This document shows, piece by piece, positions 38,186 through 47,713 of a stretch of 64,000 nucleotides of DNA. The stretch is from Mycobacterium simiae (lineage in GTDB: Bacteria > Actinomycetota > Actinomycetes > Mycobacteriales > Mycobacteriaceae), in assembly GCF_010727605.1 (NCBI RefSeq), contig NZ_AP022568.1:3844001-3908000 (forward strand), in the 5' to 3' direction. The notes below the pieces were generated by a model. That model worked only from the letters and a program-made list of their open reading frames with translations, had not been told where the DNA came from and did no database searches. Position 1 is the stretch's first letter. Each line of letters begins with the position of its first letter. A program made the translations under genes and the position numbers.

Positions 38186-39123
38186 GAGTGGCGGGCGTGG
38201 ACTGTGGTACGAACTCCATTCGGCTGCTGATAGCCGACGTTTCAGAGGGGACGCTGCGTGACGTGCACCGCGAGACTCGGATCGTGCGGCTGGGCCAGGG
38301 CGTCGACGCCACCGGTCAGTTTGCCCCGGAGGCGATCGAGCGGACCAGGGCCGCGCTGGCCGACTACGCAAGCCTCATGAAAAGCCATGGGGCGCAACGG
38401 GTTCGGATGGTAGCCACGTCGGCTGCCCGTGACGTCAGCAACCGCGACGAGTTCTTCGCGATGACGGGTGAGGTGCTGGGCCCCGTGCTGCCCGGCGCGG
38501 TGGCCGAGGTGATTACCGGAGCCGAAGAAGCCGCGCTGTCCTTCCGCGGGGCGGTCGGTGAATTAGACCGTACCCGAGGGCCTTTCGTCGTCGTCGACCT
38601 GGGCGGCGGGTCTACCGAGCTGGTGCTCGGTTCGGACGAGGTCGTGGCGAGCTACTCCGCCGACATCGGCTGTGTTCGGGTGACCGAGCGCTGCCTGCAT
38701 TCCGATCCGCCGACCCCGGCGCAGGTGCAGGCGGCGCGGCAGTTCGTTCGCGATCGGCTCGGCCCGGCCCTGCAGGCCGTGCCCGTGCAGCAGGCCCGAA
38801 CCTGGGTTGGGCTGGCCGGCACGATGACCACGCTGTCCGCGCTGGCCCACAATATGACGGCGTATGACGCTGCCGCCATTCATCTCTCACGCGTCGCCGG
38901 TGCCGATCTGACAGCGGTGTGCGAACGGCTGATCGGCATGACCCGGGCGCAGCGGGCGGCGCTGGCGCCGATGCACGAGGGCCGCGCCGACGTGATCGGC
39001 GGCGGCGCGATCGTGGTGGAGGAGTTGGCACGCGAGTTGCGCAGCCGGGCCGGCATCGATGAGCTAACCGTCAGCGAGCACGACATCCTCGACGGCATCG
39101 TGCTGTCGGTCGTCTCGGCCTAA
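38176..39123 (+). CDS. ppx2: Ppx/GppA family exopolyphosphatase
   Basis: This 315-residue protein of the ASKHA fold corresponds to Rv1026. Phosphate-1 motif is GVDCGTNSIRLLIAD, phosphate-2 is VVDLGGGSTELVLG, and the adenosine-region motif is VGLAGTMTTLSAL. In M. tuberculosis the two paralogues differ: the Rv1026 type hydrolyses long-chain polyphosphate or pppGpp rather than the short-chain polyphosphate used by Rv0496. The start GTG 38176 overlaps the DUF501 stop by 10 bases. Confidence 0.9.
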   Translation: MALRVAGVDCGTNSIRLLIADVSEGTLRDVHRETRIVRLGQGVDATGQFAPEAIERTRAALADYASLMKSHGAQRVRMVATSAARDVSNRDEFFAMTGEVLGPVLPGAVAEVITGAEEAALSFRGAVGELDRTRGPFVVVDLGGGSTELVLGSDEVVASYSADIGCVRVTERCLHSDPPTPAQVQAARQFVRDRLGPALQAVPVQQARTWVGLAGTMTTLSALAHNMTAYDAAAIHLSRVAGADLTAVCERLIGMTRAQRAALAPMHEGRADVIGGGAIVVEELARELRSRAGIDELTVSEHDILDGIVLSVVSA

Positions 39124-39151
39124 GCCTATGGCCGGGCCCTTTGACTGTGCA

Positions 39152-39176
39152 GTCACGGCTTTCCGGGTGCCGTGAC
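39152..39176. terminator. Hairpin between convergent ppx and kdpE genes
   Basis: GTCACGG (39152-39158) and CCGTGAC (39170-39176) form a perfect 7-bp stem with an 11-base loop. It lies in the 112-base gap between two converging genes and could end transcription in both directions. No T run follows. Confidence 0.5.
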
Positions 39177-39235
39177 GGCCGCCGCGCCGGGAGTGTCGGC
39201 GCCCCGAGTCCACACTCGCGGCCGCCGGCGCACAC

Positions 39236-39916
39236 TCAGACTTCGAATCGGTAGCCCATACCCGATTCGGTCACCAAGTGCTTGGGATGAGACGGATCGT
39301 CTTCCAGTTTGCGCCGCAGCTGCGCCAGATACACCCGCAGGTAATGGGTTTCGGTGGCATACGCCGGCCCCCACACCTCCTTGAGTAGTTCTTCGCGACC
39401 CACCAGCTTGCCGCGATTGCGCGCCAGCACCTCGAGCATGCCCCATTCGGTCGGCGTGAGGTGCACCTCTTTGCCGTTCTTGGTGACCTTCTTGGCGGCC
39501 AGGTCGACGGTGAACGAGTCGGTCTCGATCACCGGCTCATCGATTTCCGATGCCGCGGCGTTACGCCGAACCGCCGCCCGCAGCCGCGCCAGAAACTCGT
39601 CCATACCAAACGGTTTGGTGACGTAGTCGTCGGCCCCGGCGTCCAGCGCCTCGACTTTGTCCGATGAATCGGTTCGCGCCGACAGTACGATCACCGGCGC
39701 GGTCAACCAGCCGCGCAGACCGCCGAGGACCTCGATGCCGGAAATGTCGGGCAGGCCCAGATCCAGGATCACCACATCGGGTTTGTGTTCGGCGGCCGCA
39801 CGCAGGGCGCCGGCACCGGTCGCCGCGGTGACAACCTCGTAGCCGCGCACCGAGAGGTTGATGCGTAGCGCGCGCAGGATCTGCGGCTCGTCATCGATCA
39901 CCAATACCCGAGTCAT
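39236..39916 (-). CDS. kdpE: Response regulator KdpE
   Basis: This 226-residue OmpR-type regulator activates the potassium uptake operon after phosphorylation by KdpD. The receiver domain has VLVIDDEPQI, phospho-acceptor Asp in VVILDLGLPDISG (about residue 52) and Lys in VTKPF. The winged helix follows with HLTPTEWGMLEVLARNRGKL and YLRVYLAQLRRKLE. ATG 39916 (MTRVLVIDDEP) is chosen; the open frame extends 24 codons further without homology. It lies 58 bases after kdpD and is the last gene of the kdp run. Confidence 0.95.
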   Translation of the reverse strand: MTRVLVIDDEPQILRALRINLSVRGYEVVTAATGAGALRAAAEHKPDVVILDLGLPDISGIEVLGGLRGWLTAPVIVLSARTDSSDKVEALDAGADDYVTKPFGMDEFLARLRAAVRRNAAASEIDEPVIETDSFTVDLAAKKVTKNGKEVHLTPTEWGMLEVLARNRGKLVGREELLKEVWGPAYATETHYLRVYLAQLRRKLEDDPSHPKHLVTESGMGYRFEV

Positions 39917-39974
39917 GTGCGCCGCTTTCCCCCGCCAGGAGGAAGTGTCCCCACTGCATCGTCGCCGGCCCGTG

Positions 39975-42554
39975 TCATCGATCACCAATCCGTTGCGAAG
40001 GTGCGGCCAAGTCTACGACGACGGTGAGGCCACCTCCGGGTGTATCGCCGGCCTGAATGCTGCCCCCCATCGCCTCGACGAACCCGCGTGCAACCGACAT
40101 GCCCAACCCCACACCGGTGGTGTTGTCGTGATCGCCAAGCCGCTGAAACGGCTCGAACAGCTGATCCTCGCCGCCGTGCGGGATGCCCGGGCCCTCGTCG
40201 ATGATGTTGATCAACACCCGGTCCCCCACCTGGCCCGCATTGACCCGCACCACGCAGTTGGGCGCATAGCGCAAAGCGTTGTCGATCAGGTTAGCCAGAA
40301 CCCGTTCCAGCAGCCCGGCGTCGGCCATCGCCACCGCGTCGCCCACGTCGACCTTGACCCGGTCGATCGCAGACCGGTAGAAGCCGGTGGCGCCCTTGCC
40401 GACGCTGACCAGCGCGCGTTGCACCGTCTCTTCCAGATACACCCGCCGCAGATCCGGGCGCACCACTCCGGCGGCCAACCGCGACGAGTCGAGCAGGTTT
40501 CCGACCAGCGCGGTCAGCTGGTCGATCGATTCCTCGATGGTGGCCAGCAATTCCGCGGTGTCGGTGGGGGAGAACGCGACGTCTTCGGCCCGCAGACTGG
40601 ACACCGCCACCTTGGCGGCCGCCAGCGGCGTGCGCAGGTCGTGGCTGACCGCCGAGAGCAGCGAGCGCCGCAGTTCGTCGGCTCGCACGATGGCCTCGGT
40701 CCGGCTGGCCTCCTCGATCAGCTCGCGCTGCCGAATCAGGCCGGCGGCCTGCTTGGCCACCGCGCTGAGCACCCTGCGCTCGCGGGCGGACAGCTTGCGG
40801 CCCGCCATCAGCATCCAGAACTCGTCGTCGCCTACCTCGATCGCGGTGTCGGCGGAATCGACTGAGACACAAGGATCCTTGCCCACACAGGCCACGATGT
40901 AAGGTTTTTTACCGGCAGCGCGGTCTTCGTCACCGGGCTCGCGCAGCATGCTGACCGCCCGCTGCGAGTATGTCTCGCGCACTCGTTCGAGCAGCGTTTC
41001 GAGGTCCGCTCCGCGCAGCACCGATCCCGCGAACAGCGTCAGCAGTTCCGCCTCCTGGGCGGCCAGCCGCGCCTCGCGGGCACGTTTGGCCGCGAAGTCG
41101 ACCAGCACGGCGACCGCCACCGCGATCAGCAACAGCACCAATTGGGTGATGGCACTGCTGGGTTCGGCGATGGTGAAGCTGTGTCGCGGGGCGATCAGGT
41201 AGTAGTTGAGCAGCAGCCCCGACAGCATCGCCGAAAGAACCGCGGGCGCAACACCTCCCAGCAGGCCCACCGCGAGAACGCCGACGAAGAACAGTGCGCT
41301 CTCGCCACCGTTGTCCAAATAGGGGTCCAGTAGGGTCACCGTGATCGCGCAGATGGCCGACGGGACGATGCAGGCTGCCAGCCAGGAGGCGATGCGGCGA
41401 TCGCGGGGTGCCAGTGATGCCACGCGAAAGCCGCGCCGCGACTCTTCGTGGGTGACGATGTGCACGTCGATCTTGCCGGAACGCTGCACGATGGTCGGGC
41501 CGATGCCCTCCTCGAAGACCCGCGACCACCGGGACCGCCGTGAGCTGCCGATCACCAACTGTGTGGCGTTGATCTCGCGGGCGAAATCCAGCAGGGCCGT
41601 GGGAACGTCGTCGCCGACGACGGTGTGCAGCGACGCATCCAAACTGTTGGCCAACTCGCGGATTTTGCTCATCCGGGCTTCGGACAGCCCGGCCAGGCCG
41701 TCACCGCGGATCACGTGCACGACCATCAGTTCGGCGCTCGACTTCGACGCGATGCGAGAGGCTCGCCGCACCAGCGTCTCGGATTCCGGGCCTCCGGTCA
41801 CCGCGACTGCGACGCGTTCGCGGGCCTCCCACATGTCGGTGATCTTGTTCTCGGCGCGGTATTTCGCCAGCGCGGTGTCCACCTGGTCGGCCAACCACAA
41901 CAGCGCCAATTCCCGTAGCGCGGTGAGGTTTCCGCGCCGAAAGTAGTTCGACAGTGCGGCGTCAATCCGTTCTGGGGCATAGACGTTTCCGTGAGATAGT
42001 CTGCGCCGCAGTGCTTCCGGAGTGATGTCTATCAGCTCGACCTGTGAGGCCTGCCGCACAATGGAATCCGGCATCGTCTCCTTCTGTTCGATCCCGGTGA
42101 TCTGAGCGACGACGTCGTTGAGGCTTTCTAGGTGCTGAATGTTGACCGTGGATATCACGGTGATTCCGGCGTCGAGCAGCTCCTCGACGTCCTGCCATCG
42201 TTTCCGGTTCTTGCTGCCCGGTGTGTTGGTGTGGGCGAGTTCGTCGACCAGCACCACTTGCGGATGCCGCTGCAGCACCGCCGGCACGTCGAGTTCGGGA
42301 AAGCTGCTGCCGCGGTAGGGGATGTAGCGCGGCGGAATGATCTCGATGCCTTCCAGCATCTCCGCGGTCTTGCGCCTGCCGTGGGTTTCGACGACGGCAG
42401 CCACCAAATCGGTGCCGCGTTCCAAGCGCCGGTGGGCTTCACCCAGCATCGCGAACGTCTTGCCGACGCCCGGAGCCGCACCCAAGTAGATGCGCAGCTC
42501 CCCGCGCTTGGGGTGGGAGTCCCCGCGGCTGACGTCGCTCACGTCAACCATCAT
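39975..42554 (-). CDS. kdpD: Sensor histidine kinase KdpD
   Basis: This 859-residue membrane kinase senses potassium limitation. Residues about 20-230 are the KdpD domain with Walker A GAAPGVGKTFAMLGEAHRRL and VLVDELAHTN. A Usp-like domain follows (about 255-370, with LVIGSSRRSRW). Four closely spaced transmembrane helices lie at about 405-500. A GAF-like part precedes the kinase core, with the H-box SAVSHDLRTPLAAAKVAVSS (His about 650), N-box LIDNALRYAPN and G-box IIDEGPGIPHGG. Length fits KdpD. It begins 11 bases after kdpC on the same strand, so here sensor and pump form one operon, unlike the divergent arrangement in M. tuberculosis. Confidence 0.96.
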   Translation of the reverse strand: MMVDVSDVSRGDSHPKRGELRIYLGAAPGVGKTFAMLGEAHRRLERGTDLVAAVVETHGRRKTAEMLEGIEIIPPRYIPYRGSSFPELDVPAVLQRHPQVVLVDELAHTNTPGSKNRKRWQDVEELLDAGITVISTVNIQHLESLNDVVAQITGIEQKETMPDSIVRQASQVELIDITPEALRRRLSHGNVYAPERIDAALSNYFRRGNLTALRELALLWLADQVDTALAKYRAENKITDMWEARERVAVAVTGGPESETLVRRASRIASKSSAELMVVHVIRGDGLAGLSEARMSKIRELANSLDASLHTVVGDDVPTALLDFAREINATQLVIGSSRRSRWSRVFEEGIGPTIVQRSGKIDVHIVTHEESRRGFRVASLAPRDRRIASWLAACIVPSAICAITVTLLDPYLDNGGESALFFVGVLAVGLLGGVAPAVLSAMLSGLLLNYYLIAPRHSFTIAEPSSAITQLVLLLIAVAVAVLVDFAAKRAREARLAAQEAELLTLFAGSVLRGADLETLLERVRETYSQRAVSMLREPGDEDRAAGKKPYIVACVGKDPCVSVDSADTAIEVGDDEFWMLMAGRKLSARERRVLSAVAKQAAGLIRQRELIEEASRTEAIVRADELRRSLLSAVSHDLRTPLAAAKVAVSSLRAEDVAFSPTDTAELLATIEESIDQLTALVGNLLDSSRLAAGVVRPDLRRVYLEETVQRALVSVGKGATGFYRSAIDRVKVDVGDAVAMADAGLLERVLANLIDNALRYAPNCVVRVNAGQVGDRVLINIIDEGPGIPHGGEDQLFEPFQRLGDHDNTTGVGLGMSVARGFVEAMGGSIQAGDTPGGGLTVVVDLAAPSQRIGDR

Positions 42555-42565
42555 CCCCCCGGGTA

Positions 42566-43501
42566 CTAACTCGTGGTGGGGAACCGGTGGTCGAGTTCGG
42601 CGTTGAGCTGCAGGACATTGACCGTCGGCTCACCGAAGAATCCCAGGGCGCGGCCGTCGCGGTACCGGGCCAGGACCGCGCGAATCTGATCCGGGCTGAC
42701 GTGCCGGGCCTTGGCGACCCGCGACACCTGCAACTCGGCGTAAGCCGGCGAGATGTGCGGATCCAGGCCGCTGCCGCTGGCGGTGACGGCGTCGGCGGGC
42801 ACCTGTGGGCTGTCCGGGGCGGCACCGCGAATCGGCACGACCTGACCGTTCGAATAGTCTTCACCAAACTTCGCGCACTCCACCCGAACACCTTCGTAGA
42901 AGTCCAGGAATGGCTGCTTGGTCGTCGCGCACGGCTCATTGACACTGATCACCCGCGTCGGACGGATGACGTAACCGCGGGCATCACGCGGCCCGATCAC
43001 CGATAGCACCGCCCCCACACCCCCGCCGGTGCAGAACGGTCGCGCTCCAGCCCCTTCGCCCATACCCTCGGTCGTCGCGATCGACACACTGCGTGAGCAG
43101 ATCTGCGTCAGCAGGCTGGGCTTGAACCCGGCATCCGACGCCGTCTTGCCGGCCGCCAGCTGTGCCGGATCGCCTGGGGTGTCGACCACGCTTTCGGGCC
43201 CGAGGTTGCTGCCGCCGCTGGCCGTGGGGTCGTACCCGTTGCTGCCTGCCGCCGAGGGCCGGCTTTGGAAGTACTGCGGCAGCGGGCTGCCGGACGAGTC
43301 GGTGAACGACTGGCCGATCAGCGTGCTGCCGACCGTCTTACCGGCCACCGACAGCAGCGACCCTTCGGCTTTCCCGTGCAGGCCAGGAATCAAGGCGACC
43401 AGCCAAATCAGCAGCGGGTAGCCGAAACCCAGAATCACGGTGAAGATGAGCAGCGCGCGCAGCGCGGCCCAGTGTTGGCGCAGCGTGTTGGTGATATTCA
43501 T
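42566..43501 (-). CDS. kdpC: Potassium-transporting ATPase subunit KdpC, with large insertion
   Basis: KdpC is the single-span subunit that aids ATP binding in the KdpFABC pump. The transmembrane helix is residues 15-38. YFQSRPSAAGSNGYDPTASG and GSGLDPHISPAYAELQVSRV are the family signatures, and the end has RALGFFGEPTVNVLQLN. The protein has 311 residues against about 190 in E. coli and M. tuberculosis. The extra ~125 residues sit between 105 and 233 and contain four cysteines (135, 157, 191, 209). Its ATG directly abuts the kdpB stop (TAG then ATG). Confidence 0.93.
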   Translation of the reverse strand: MNITNTLRQHWAALRALLIFTVILGFGYPLLIWLVALIPGLHGKAEGSLLSVAGKTVGSTLIGQSFTDSSGSPLPQYFQSRPSAAGSNGYDPTASGGSNLGPESVVDTPGDPAQLAAGKTASDAGFKPSLLTQICSRSVSIATTEGMGEGAGARPFCTGGGVGAVLSVIGPRDARGYVIRPTRVISVNEPCATTKQPFLDFYEGVRVECAKFGEDYSNGQVVPIRGAAPDSPQVPADAVTASGSGLDPHISPAYAELQVSRVAKARHVSPDQIRAVLARYRDGRALGFFGEPTVNVLQLNAELDHRFPTTS

Positions 43502-45661
43502 CTAGGCCATCCCAGGGAGGAGTTGAACCAGCAAGTCGATGAGCTTGATACCGACGAACGGTGCGACGATGCCGCCCAATCCGTAGATATAGAGGTTGCG
43601 GCTGAGCAGTTTCGATGCGCGGCTCGGGGTGTACCGAACACCGCGCAGCGCCAACGGAATCAGTGCGACGATGACGATCGCGTTGAAGATGACCGCGGAC
43701 AGGATCGCCGATTGCGGGCTGTGCAACCGCATAACGTTGATCAGATCCAGGCCCGGGAAGATCGTCACGAACATCGCCGGGATGATCGCAAAGTATTTGG
43801 CGATGTCGTTGGCGATCGAGAACGTGGTCAACGCGCCCCGGGTGATCAGCAATTGCTTACCGATCTCGACGATCTCGATGAGCTTGGTGGGGTCGGAATC
43901 CAGGTCCACCATGTTGCCGGCCTCTTTGGCCGCCGATGTCCCGGTGTTCATCGCGACGCCGACGTCGGCCTGAGCCAAAGCCGGAGCGTCGTTGGTGCCG
44001 TCGCCGGTCATTGCCACCAGGCGCCCGCCCTGCTGCTCCTTCTTGATCAGCATCATCTTGTCTTCGGGGGTGGCCTCGGCCAGGAAGTCGTCCACGCCGG
44101 CCTCGTCGGCGATCGCCTTGGCGGTCAACGGGTTGTCCCCGGTGATCATCACCGTGCGGATACCCATCAGACGCATCGCGTCGAAGCGTTCCCGCATACC
44201 CTGCTTCACCACGTCCTTGAGATGGATGACGCCGAGCACTCGAGCAGCTGCGGTTGCTCCGCCATCGACCTGGCCGACGACCAGCGGGGTGCCCCCGGCC
44301 GCGGAGATGCCGTCGACGATCTCGCCGAGCTCGGCCGGGACGCTGCCGCCGTGGCCGCGGATCCAGTCCGACACGGAGTTGGCCGCACCCTTACGTAACT
44401 GCCGGCCATCGACATCCACGCCCGACATTCGGGTGGTCGCACTGAATTCCACCCAGGTGGCGTGGGAGAGCTCGCCCGGCGTGCGCGCGCGCAGCCCAAA
44501 GGCCTGCTTGGCGTACACCACGATGGAACGCCCTTCGGGGGTCTCGTCGGCGAGGCTGGACAGTTGTGCGGCGTCGGCCAGGTCCGCGTGGGTCACTCCG
44601 TGTACCGGAATGAATTCCGACGCTTGGCGATTCCCGAGTGTGATGGTTCCGGTTTTGTCCAACAGCAGGGTGTTGACGTCACCGGCCGCTTCGACCGCCC
44701 GGCCCGACATGGCCAGCACGTTGCGTTGCACGAGACGGTCCATGCCGGCGATACCGATCGCCGACAGCAGCGCGCCGATGGTGGTCGGAATCAGGCACAC
44801 CAGCAGCGACACCAGCACGATGCCGCTGATGCCGTCCGAGCTCAGCGCCGAGGTGTCGGGGACGCCGGGGTTGTTCACCTTTGAGTAGATCGCCAGGGGC
44901 TGCAGCGTGGCGACCGCGAAGACGAAGATGATGGTCAGCGCCGCCAACAGGATGTTCAGTGCGATCTCGTTGGGCGTCTTCTGCCGGTTGGCACCCTCGA
45001 CCAGCGCGATCATCCGGTCCACGAAGCTCTCACCGGGCTTCTGGGTGATCTTGACGACGATGCGGTCGGAGAGGACGGTGGTGCCGCCCGTCACCGCGGA
45101 GCGGTCGCCGCCGGATTCGCGAATCACCGGTGCCGACTCGCCGGTGATGGCCGATTCATCCACCGACGCAATGCCTTCCACCACATCGCCGTCGCCGGGA
45201 ATGACCTCACCCGCGGTGACGACCACGAAGTCGCCCTGTTGCAGCAACGGTGCCGCGATCTCTTCGACCGCGGTTGGGTCCGCGGCGCCGGGTCGCCAGG
45301 CGGTGAGGCGGTGTGCGACGGTGTCGGCTTTGGACTTGCGCAGGGTGTCGGCCTGCGCCTTGCCGCGGCCCTCGGCGACTGCCTCGGCAAGGTTGGCGAA
45401 AAGCACTGTCAACCATAGCCAGAACACGGTGAGCCAGCTGAACCAGCTGCCGTCGCCGAGGGCAAGCACCGTCGACCAGACGGCGCCGATCTCGACGATG
45501 AACATCACCGGGTTGCGCCACAACGTGCGCGGATCGAGCTTGCGCACCGCGTCCGGCAACGACTTCAGCAGCAGTGCCGGGTCCAGCAGGCCGCCCTGAA
45601 GCTTTTCGCCGGGCGCGTGCGCGGATGGCCGGTGAGTGCGGGAATCCGTTACGGTGGTCAC
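43502..45661 (-). CDS. kdpB: Potassium-transporting P-type ATPase subunit KdpB
   Basis: This 719-residue P-type ATPase subunit powers high-affinity potassium uptake. Motifs are ITGESAPV in the actuator domain, the phosphorylation site [12 protein letters not shown], the nucleotide-binding region with [36 protein letters not shown] and [16 protein letters not shown]. The frame is open to 45721, but GTG 45661 lies one base after the kdpA stop and gives the usual N-terminus, so it is chosen. Seven membrane helices are expected and visible. Confidence 0.97.
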   Translation of the reverse strand: MTTVTDSRTHRPSAHAPGEKLQGGLLDPALLLKSLPDAVRKLDPRTLWRNPVMFIVEIGAVWSTVLALGDGSWFSWLTVFWLWLTVLFANLAEAVAEGRGKAQADTLRKSKADTVAHRLTAWRPGAADPTAVEEIAAPLLQQGDFVVVTAGEVIPGDGDVVEGIASVDESAITGESAPVIRESGGDRSAVTGGTTVLSDRIVVKITQKPGESFVDRMIALVEGANRQKTPNEIALNILLAALTIIFVFAVATLQPLAIYSKVNNPGVPDTSALSSDGISGIVLVSLLVCLIPTTIGALLSAIGIAGMDRLVQRNVLAMSGRAVEAAGDVNTLLLDKTGTITLGNRQASEFIPVHGVTHADLADAAQLSSLADETPEGRSIVVYAKQAFGLRARTPGELSHATWVEFSATTRMSGVDVDGRQLRKGAANSVSDWIRGHGGSVPAELGEIVDGISAAGGTPLVVGQVDGGATAAARVLGVIHLKDVVKQGMRERFDAMRLMGIRTVMITGDNPLTAKAIADEAGVDDFLAEATPEDKMMLIKKEQQGGRLVAMTGDGTNDAPALAQADVGVAMNTGTSAAKEAGNMVDLDSDPTKLIEIVEIGKQLLITRGALTTFSIANDIAKYFAIIPAMFVTIFPGLDLINVMRLHSPQSAILSAVIFNAIVIVALIPLALRGVRYTPSRASKLLSRNLYIYGLGGIVAPFVGIKLIDLLVQLLPGMA

Positions 45662-45662
45662 T

Positions 45663-47333
45663 TCAGTGAATCCCTTCGGCGAGCGGCCCGAGCGCCAGCG
45701 CGGGCAGGAAGGTGAGGGCAACCAGAATGACCGTCACGCCCACCACCAGGCCGACGAACTGCGGCCTGTGGGTGGGTAGCGTGCCGCTCGATTCGGGCGT
45801 CATGCCCTGGCGCGCAAGCGAACCGGCCAGCGCGAGAACGAGGATCATCGGCAGGAATCGACCGAAGACCATCGCCAGACCCAACGCGGTGTTCCACCAC
45901 ACCGTGTTGGCCGACAGTCCCGCAAAGGCGGAACCGTTGTTGTTGGCCGCCGACGTGAAGGCGTACAGCACCTCGGACAGGCCGTGCGGTCCGGTGTTGG
46001 CCATGCCGGCGCGCTCGCCGGGTAACGCCATGGCAGTGGCGGTGCCGAGCAGCACGATCAGCGGGGTGATCAGGAAATACCCTGAGGCCAGCTTCATTTC
46101 GTGCGGGTTAATCTTTTTGCCGAGGTATTCCGGGGTTCGGCCGACCATCAAACCGGCGACGAACACCGTGATGACCGCGAGGATCAAGATGCCGTACAGG
46201 CCCGAGCCGACTCCGCCGGGTGCGACCTCACCGAGTTGCATGTTGAACATCGTCATCATGCCGCCCAGGCTGGTGTAGGAGTCGTGGGTGGAATCGACGG
46301 CGCCGGTTGAGGTTAGCGTGGTGGCGTCGGCGAAGATAGCCGAATCGGCCACGCCGAAGCGCTGTTCGACGCCCTCGTAGGAGGCACCCGCCGCGGTCGG
46401 TACCGTGCCGTGATGCTGCAGCTGAAACAGCATCATGAAGCTGACGCTGAGAACGGCCAGGACGCTGACGACCGCGGCGATCGCGTAGCCCTGCCTCTTG
46501 CTGTTGACCATCCGACCGAAGGTGCGCGGCATGGAGAAGCTGATGACCAAGAGCAGGAAGATCTCGACCCAGTTCGTCCAGGCGGTCGCGTTTTCGAAGG
46601 GGTGGGCGGAGTTTGCGTTGTAGAACCCACCGCCGTTGGTGCCCAGCAGTTTGATTGCCTCTTGGCTGGCGACCGGCCCGCCGGGGAGGGTTTGCGGGGC
46701 GCCGGCCAACGTGGTGACAACCTGGTCGTTGAGGTGGAAGTTCTGGATGACACCGCCCGTCACAAGGACAAGCGCGCCGAGCACGGACATCGGCAACAGG
46801 ATGCGCAGGGTGCCACGGGTCAGGTCGGCCCAGAAGTTGCCCAGCTCGTTGGTGCGGTGCCGGGCGAAACCGCGGACGAGCGCGACGGCGACGGCCATAC
46901 CGACGGCGGCGGATACGAAGTTCTGTACCGCCAAACCGGCCATCTGCACCAGGTGGCCCATCGTCGATTCGCCGGAATAGGACTGCCAGTTGGTATTGGT
47001 GACGAAGCTGATCGCGGTGTTCCATGCCAGCGCCGGTGTCATCTGCGTCGCCGGGCCGTGCAGGTGCAGCGGCAGTTTGTCCTGCACGAGTTGCAGGACA
47101 AAAAGGAAGACGACGCTCACCGCCGAAAAGGCCAGTGCGCTACGGGCATACGTTTTCCAGGTCTGCTCGGCGTCAGGGTCGGCACCGATCAGTCGATAGA
47201 TGAATTTCTCTGCGCGAGAATGTTTTTGGGCGCTGTAGACGCGATACATGTAGTCGCCCAGCGGCACATGGACGACGGCCAGGGCAATGACCAACAGCGC
47301 CAGGAAAACCACTCCGGCCGCGGTGGCGCTCAC
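45663..47333 (-). CDS. kdpA: Potassium-transporting ATPase subunit KdpA
   Basis: This 556-residue channel-like subunit selects and passes K+. The four filter-bearing repeats are visible as [53 protein letters not shown] and [13 protein letters not shown]. Ten helices are expected. The start GTG 47333 overlaps the kdpF stop by one base (TAGTG). Length equals the family norm. Confidence 0.97.
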   Translation of the reverse strand: MSATAAGVVFLALLVIALAVVHVPLGDYMYRVYSAQKHSRAEKFIYRLIGADPDAEQTWKTYARSALAFSAVSVVFLFVLQLVQDKLPLHLHGPATQMTPALAWNTAISFVTNTNWQSYSGESTMGHLVQMAGLAVQNFVSAAVGMAVAVALVRGFARHRTNELGNFWADLTRGTLRILLPMSVLGALVLVTGGVIQNFHLNDQVVTTLAGAPQTLPGGPVASQEAIKLLGTNGGGFYNANSAHPFENATAWTNWVEIFLLLVISFSMPRTFGRMVNSKRQGYAIAAVVSVLAVLSVSFMMLFQLQHHGTVPTAAGASYEGVEQRFGVADSAIFADATTLTSTGAVDSTHDSYTSLGGMMTMFNMQLGEVAPGGVGSGLYGILILAVITVFVAGLMVGRTPEYLGKKINPHEMKLASGYFLITPLIVLLGTATAMALPGERAGMANTGPHGLSEVLYAFTSAANNNGSAFAGLSANTVWWNTALGLAMVFGRFLPMILVLALAGSLARQGMTPESSGTLPTHRPQFVGLVVGVTVILVALTFLPALALGPLAEGIH

Positions 47334-47422
47334 TAGAAGCGCTCCGGGTACATCAGCGCGGCGCCCAGTAACAGGGCGATCAGCACGGACAGGATGAGTC
47401 CCACGGTGTTGGCGATGCTCAT
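47333..47422 (-). CDS. kdpF: KdpF small subunit
   Basis: This 29-residue single-span peptide stabilises the KdpABC complex. It reads [20 protein letters not shown] and ends YPERF, the typical KdpF end. Its ATG overlaps the stop of a still smaller upstream peptide gene (ATGA), and its TAG overlaps the kdpA GTG. The frame is open 41 codons further upstream, but that part is not conserved and overlaps the other peptide. Confidence 0.93.
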   Translation of the reverse strand: MSIANTVGLILSVLIALLLGAALMYPERF

Positions 47423-47496
47423 GAGCCCAGCCTCAGCGTCAGGCCGAGTGCGACGAACACCGCCGCAGTCAGGACGAGGTAAATCACCACGGACAT
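47419..47496 (-). CDS. 25-residue membrane peptide, first gene of the kdp operon
   Basis: A frame from ATG 47496 encodes 25 residues: [20 protein letters not shown] lies at positions 3-22. It is one hydrophobic helix with a basic residue at its end. It ends in an ATGA overlap with kdpF, the tightest form of translational coupling, which is unlikely by chance. It is too short for usual gene finders. It may be a second KdpF-like subunit or a regulator of the pump; no function is known to me. Confidence 0.6.
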   Translation of the reverse strand: MSVVIYLVLTAAVFVALGLTLRLGS

Positions 47497-47713
47497 GTTT
47501 GTCTTTCGTTCGATGACTGAGTGATGCCAGACAGTTCTCGGGCAACAGTGACCTGACCTCGGTGGGCAGGCCACGACCGAGGTTAAGCTCGCCAGCTACC
47601 CACGACGCTGGCCTTTAACGTTTTCTTTACGGCTGCTAGGCCGCTTTTGCGGTCTTTCTTACCCTTTATTGACCCTCCCGCGCCGCGGCAGATGTCGCGG
47701 ATGCGCGGGTCCG
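47497..47713 (-). promoter_or_regulatory. Upstream region of the kdp operon
   Basis: These 217 bases between the trcS stop and the first kdp peptide are locally AT-rich on the side near trcS (AACGTTTTCTTTACGG) and should hold the kdp promoter and KdpE site. A hairpin GGCCGC-TTTT-GCGGTC with one G-T pair lies at about 47639-47654. The exact operator cannot be assigned by eye. Confidence 0.45.
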
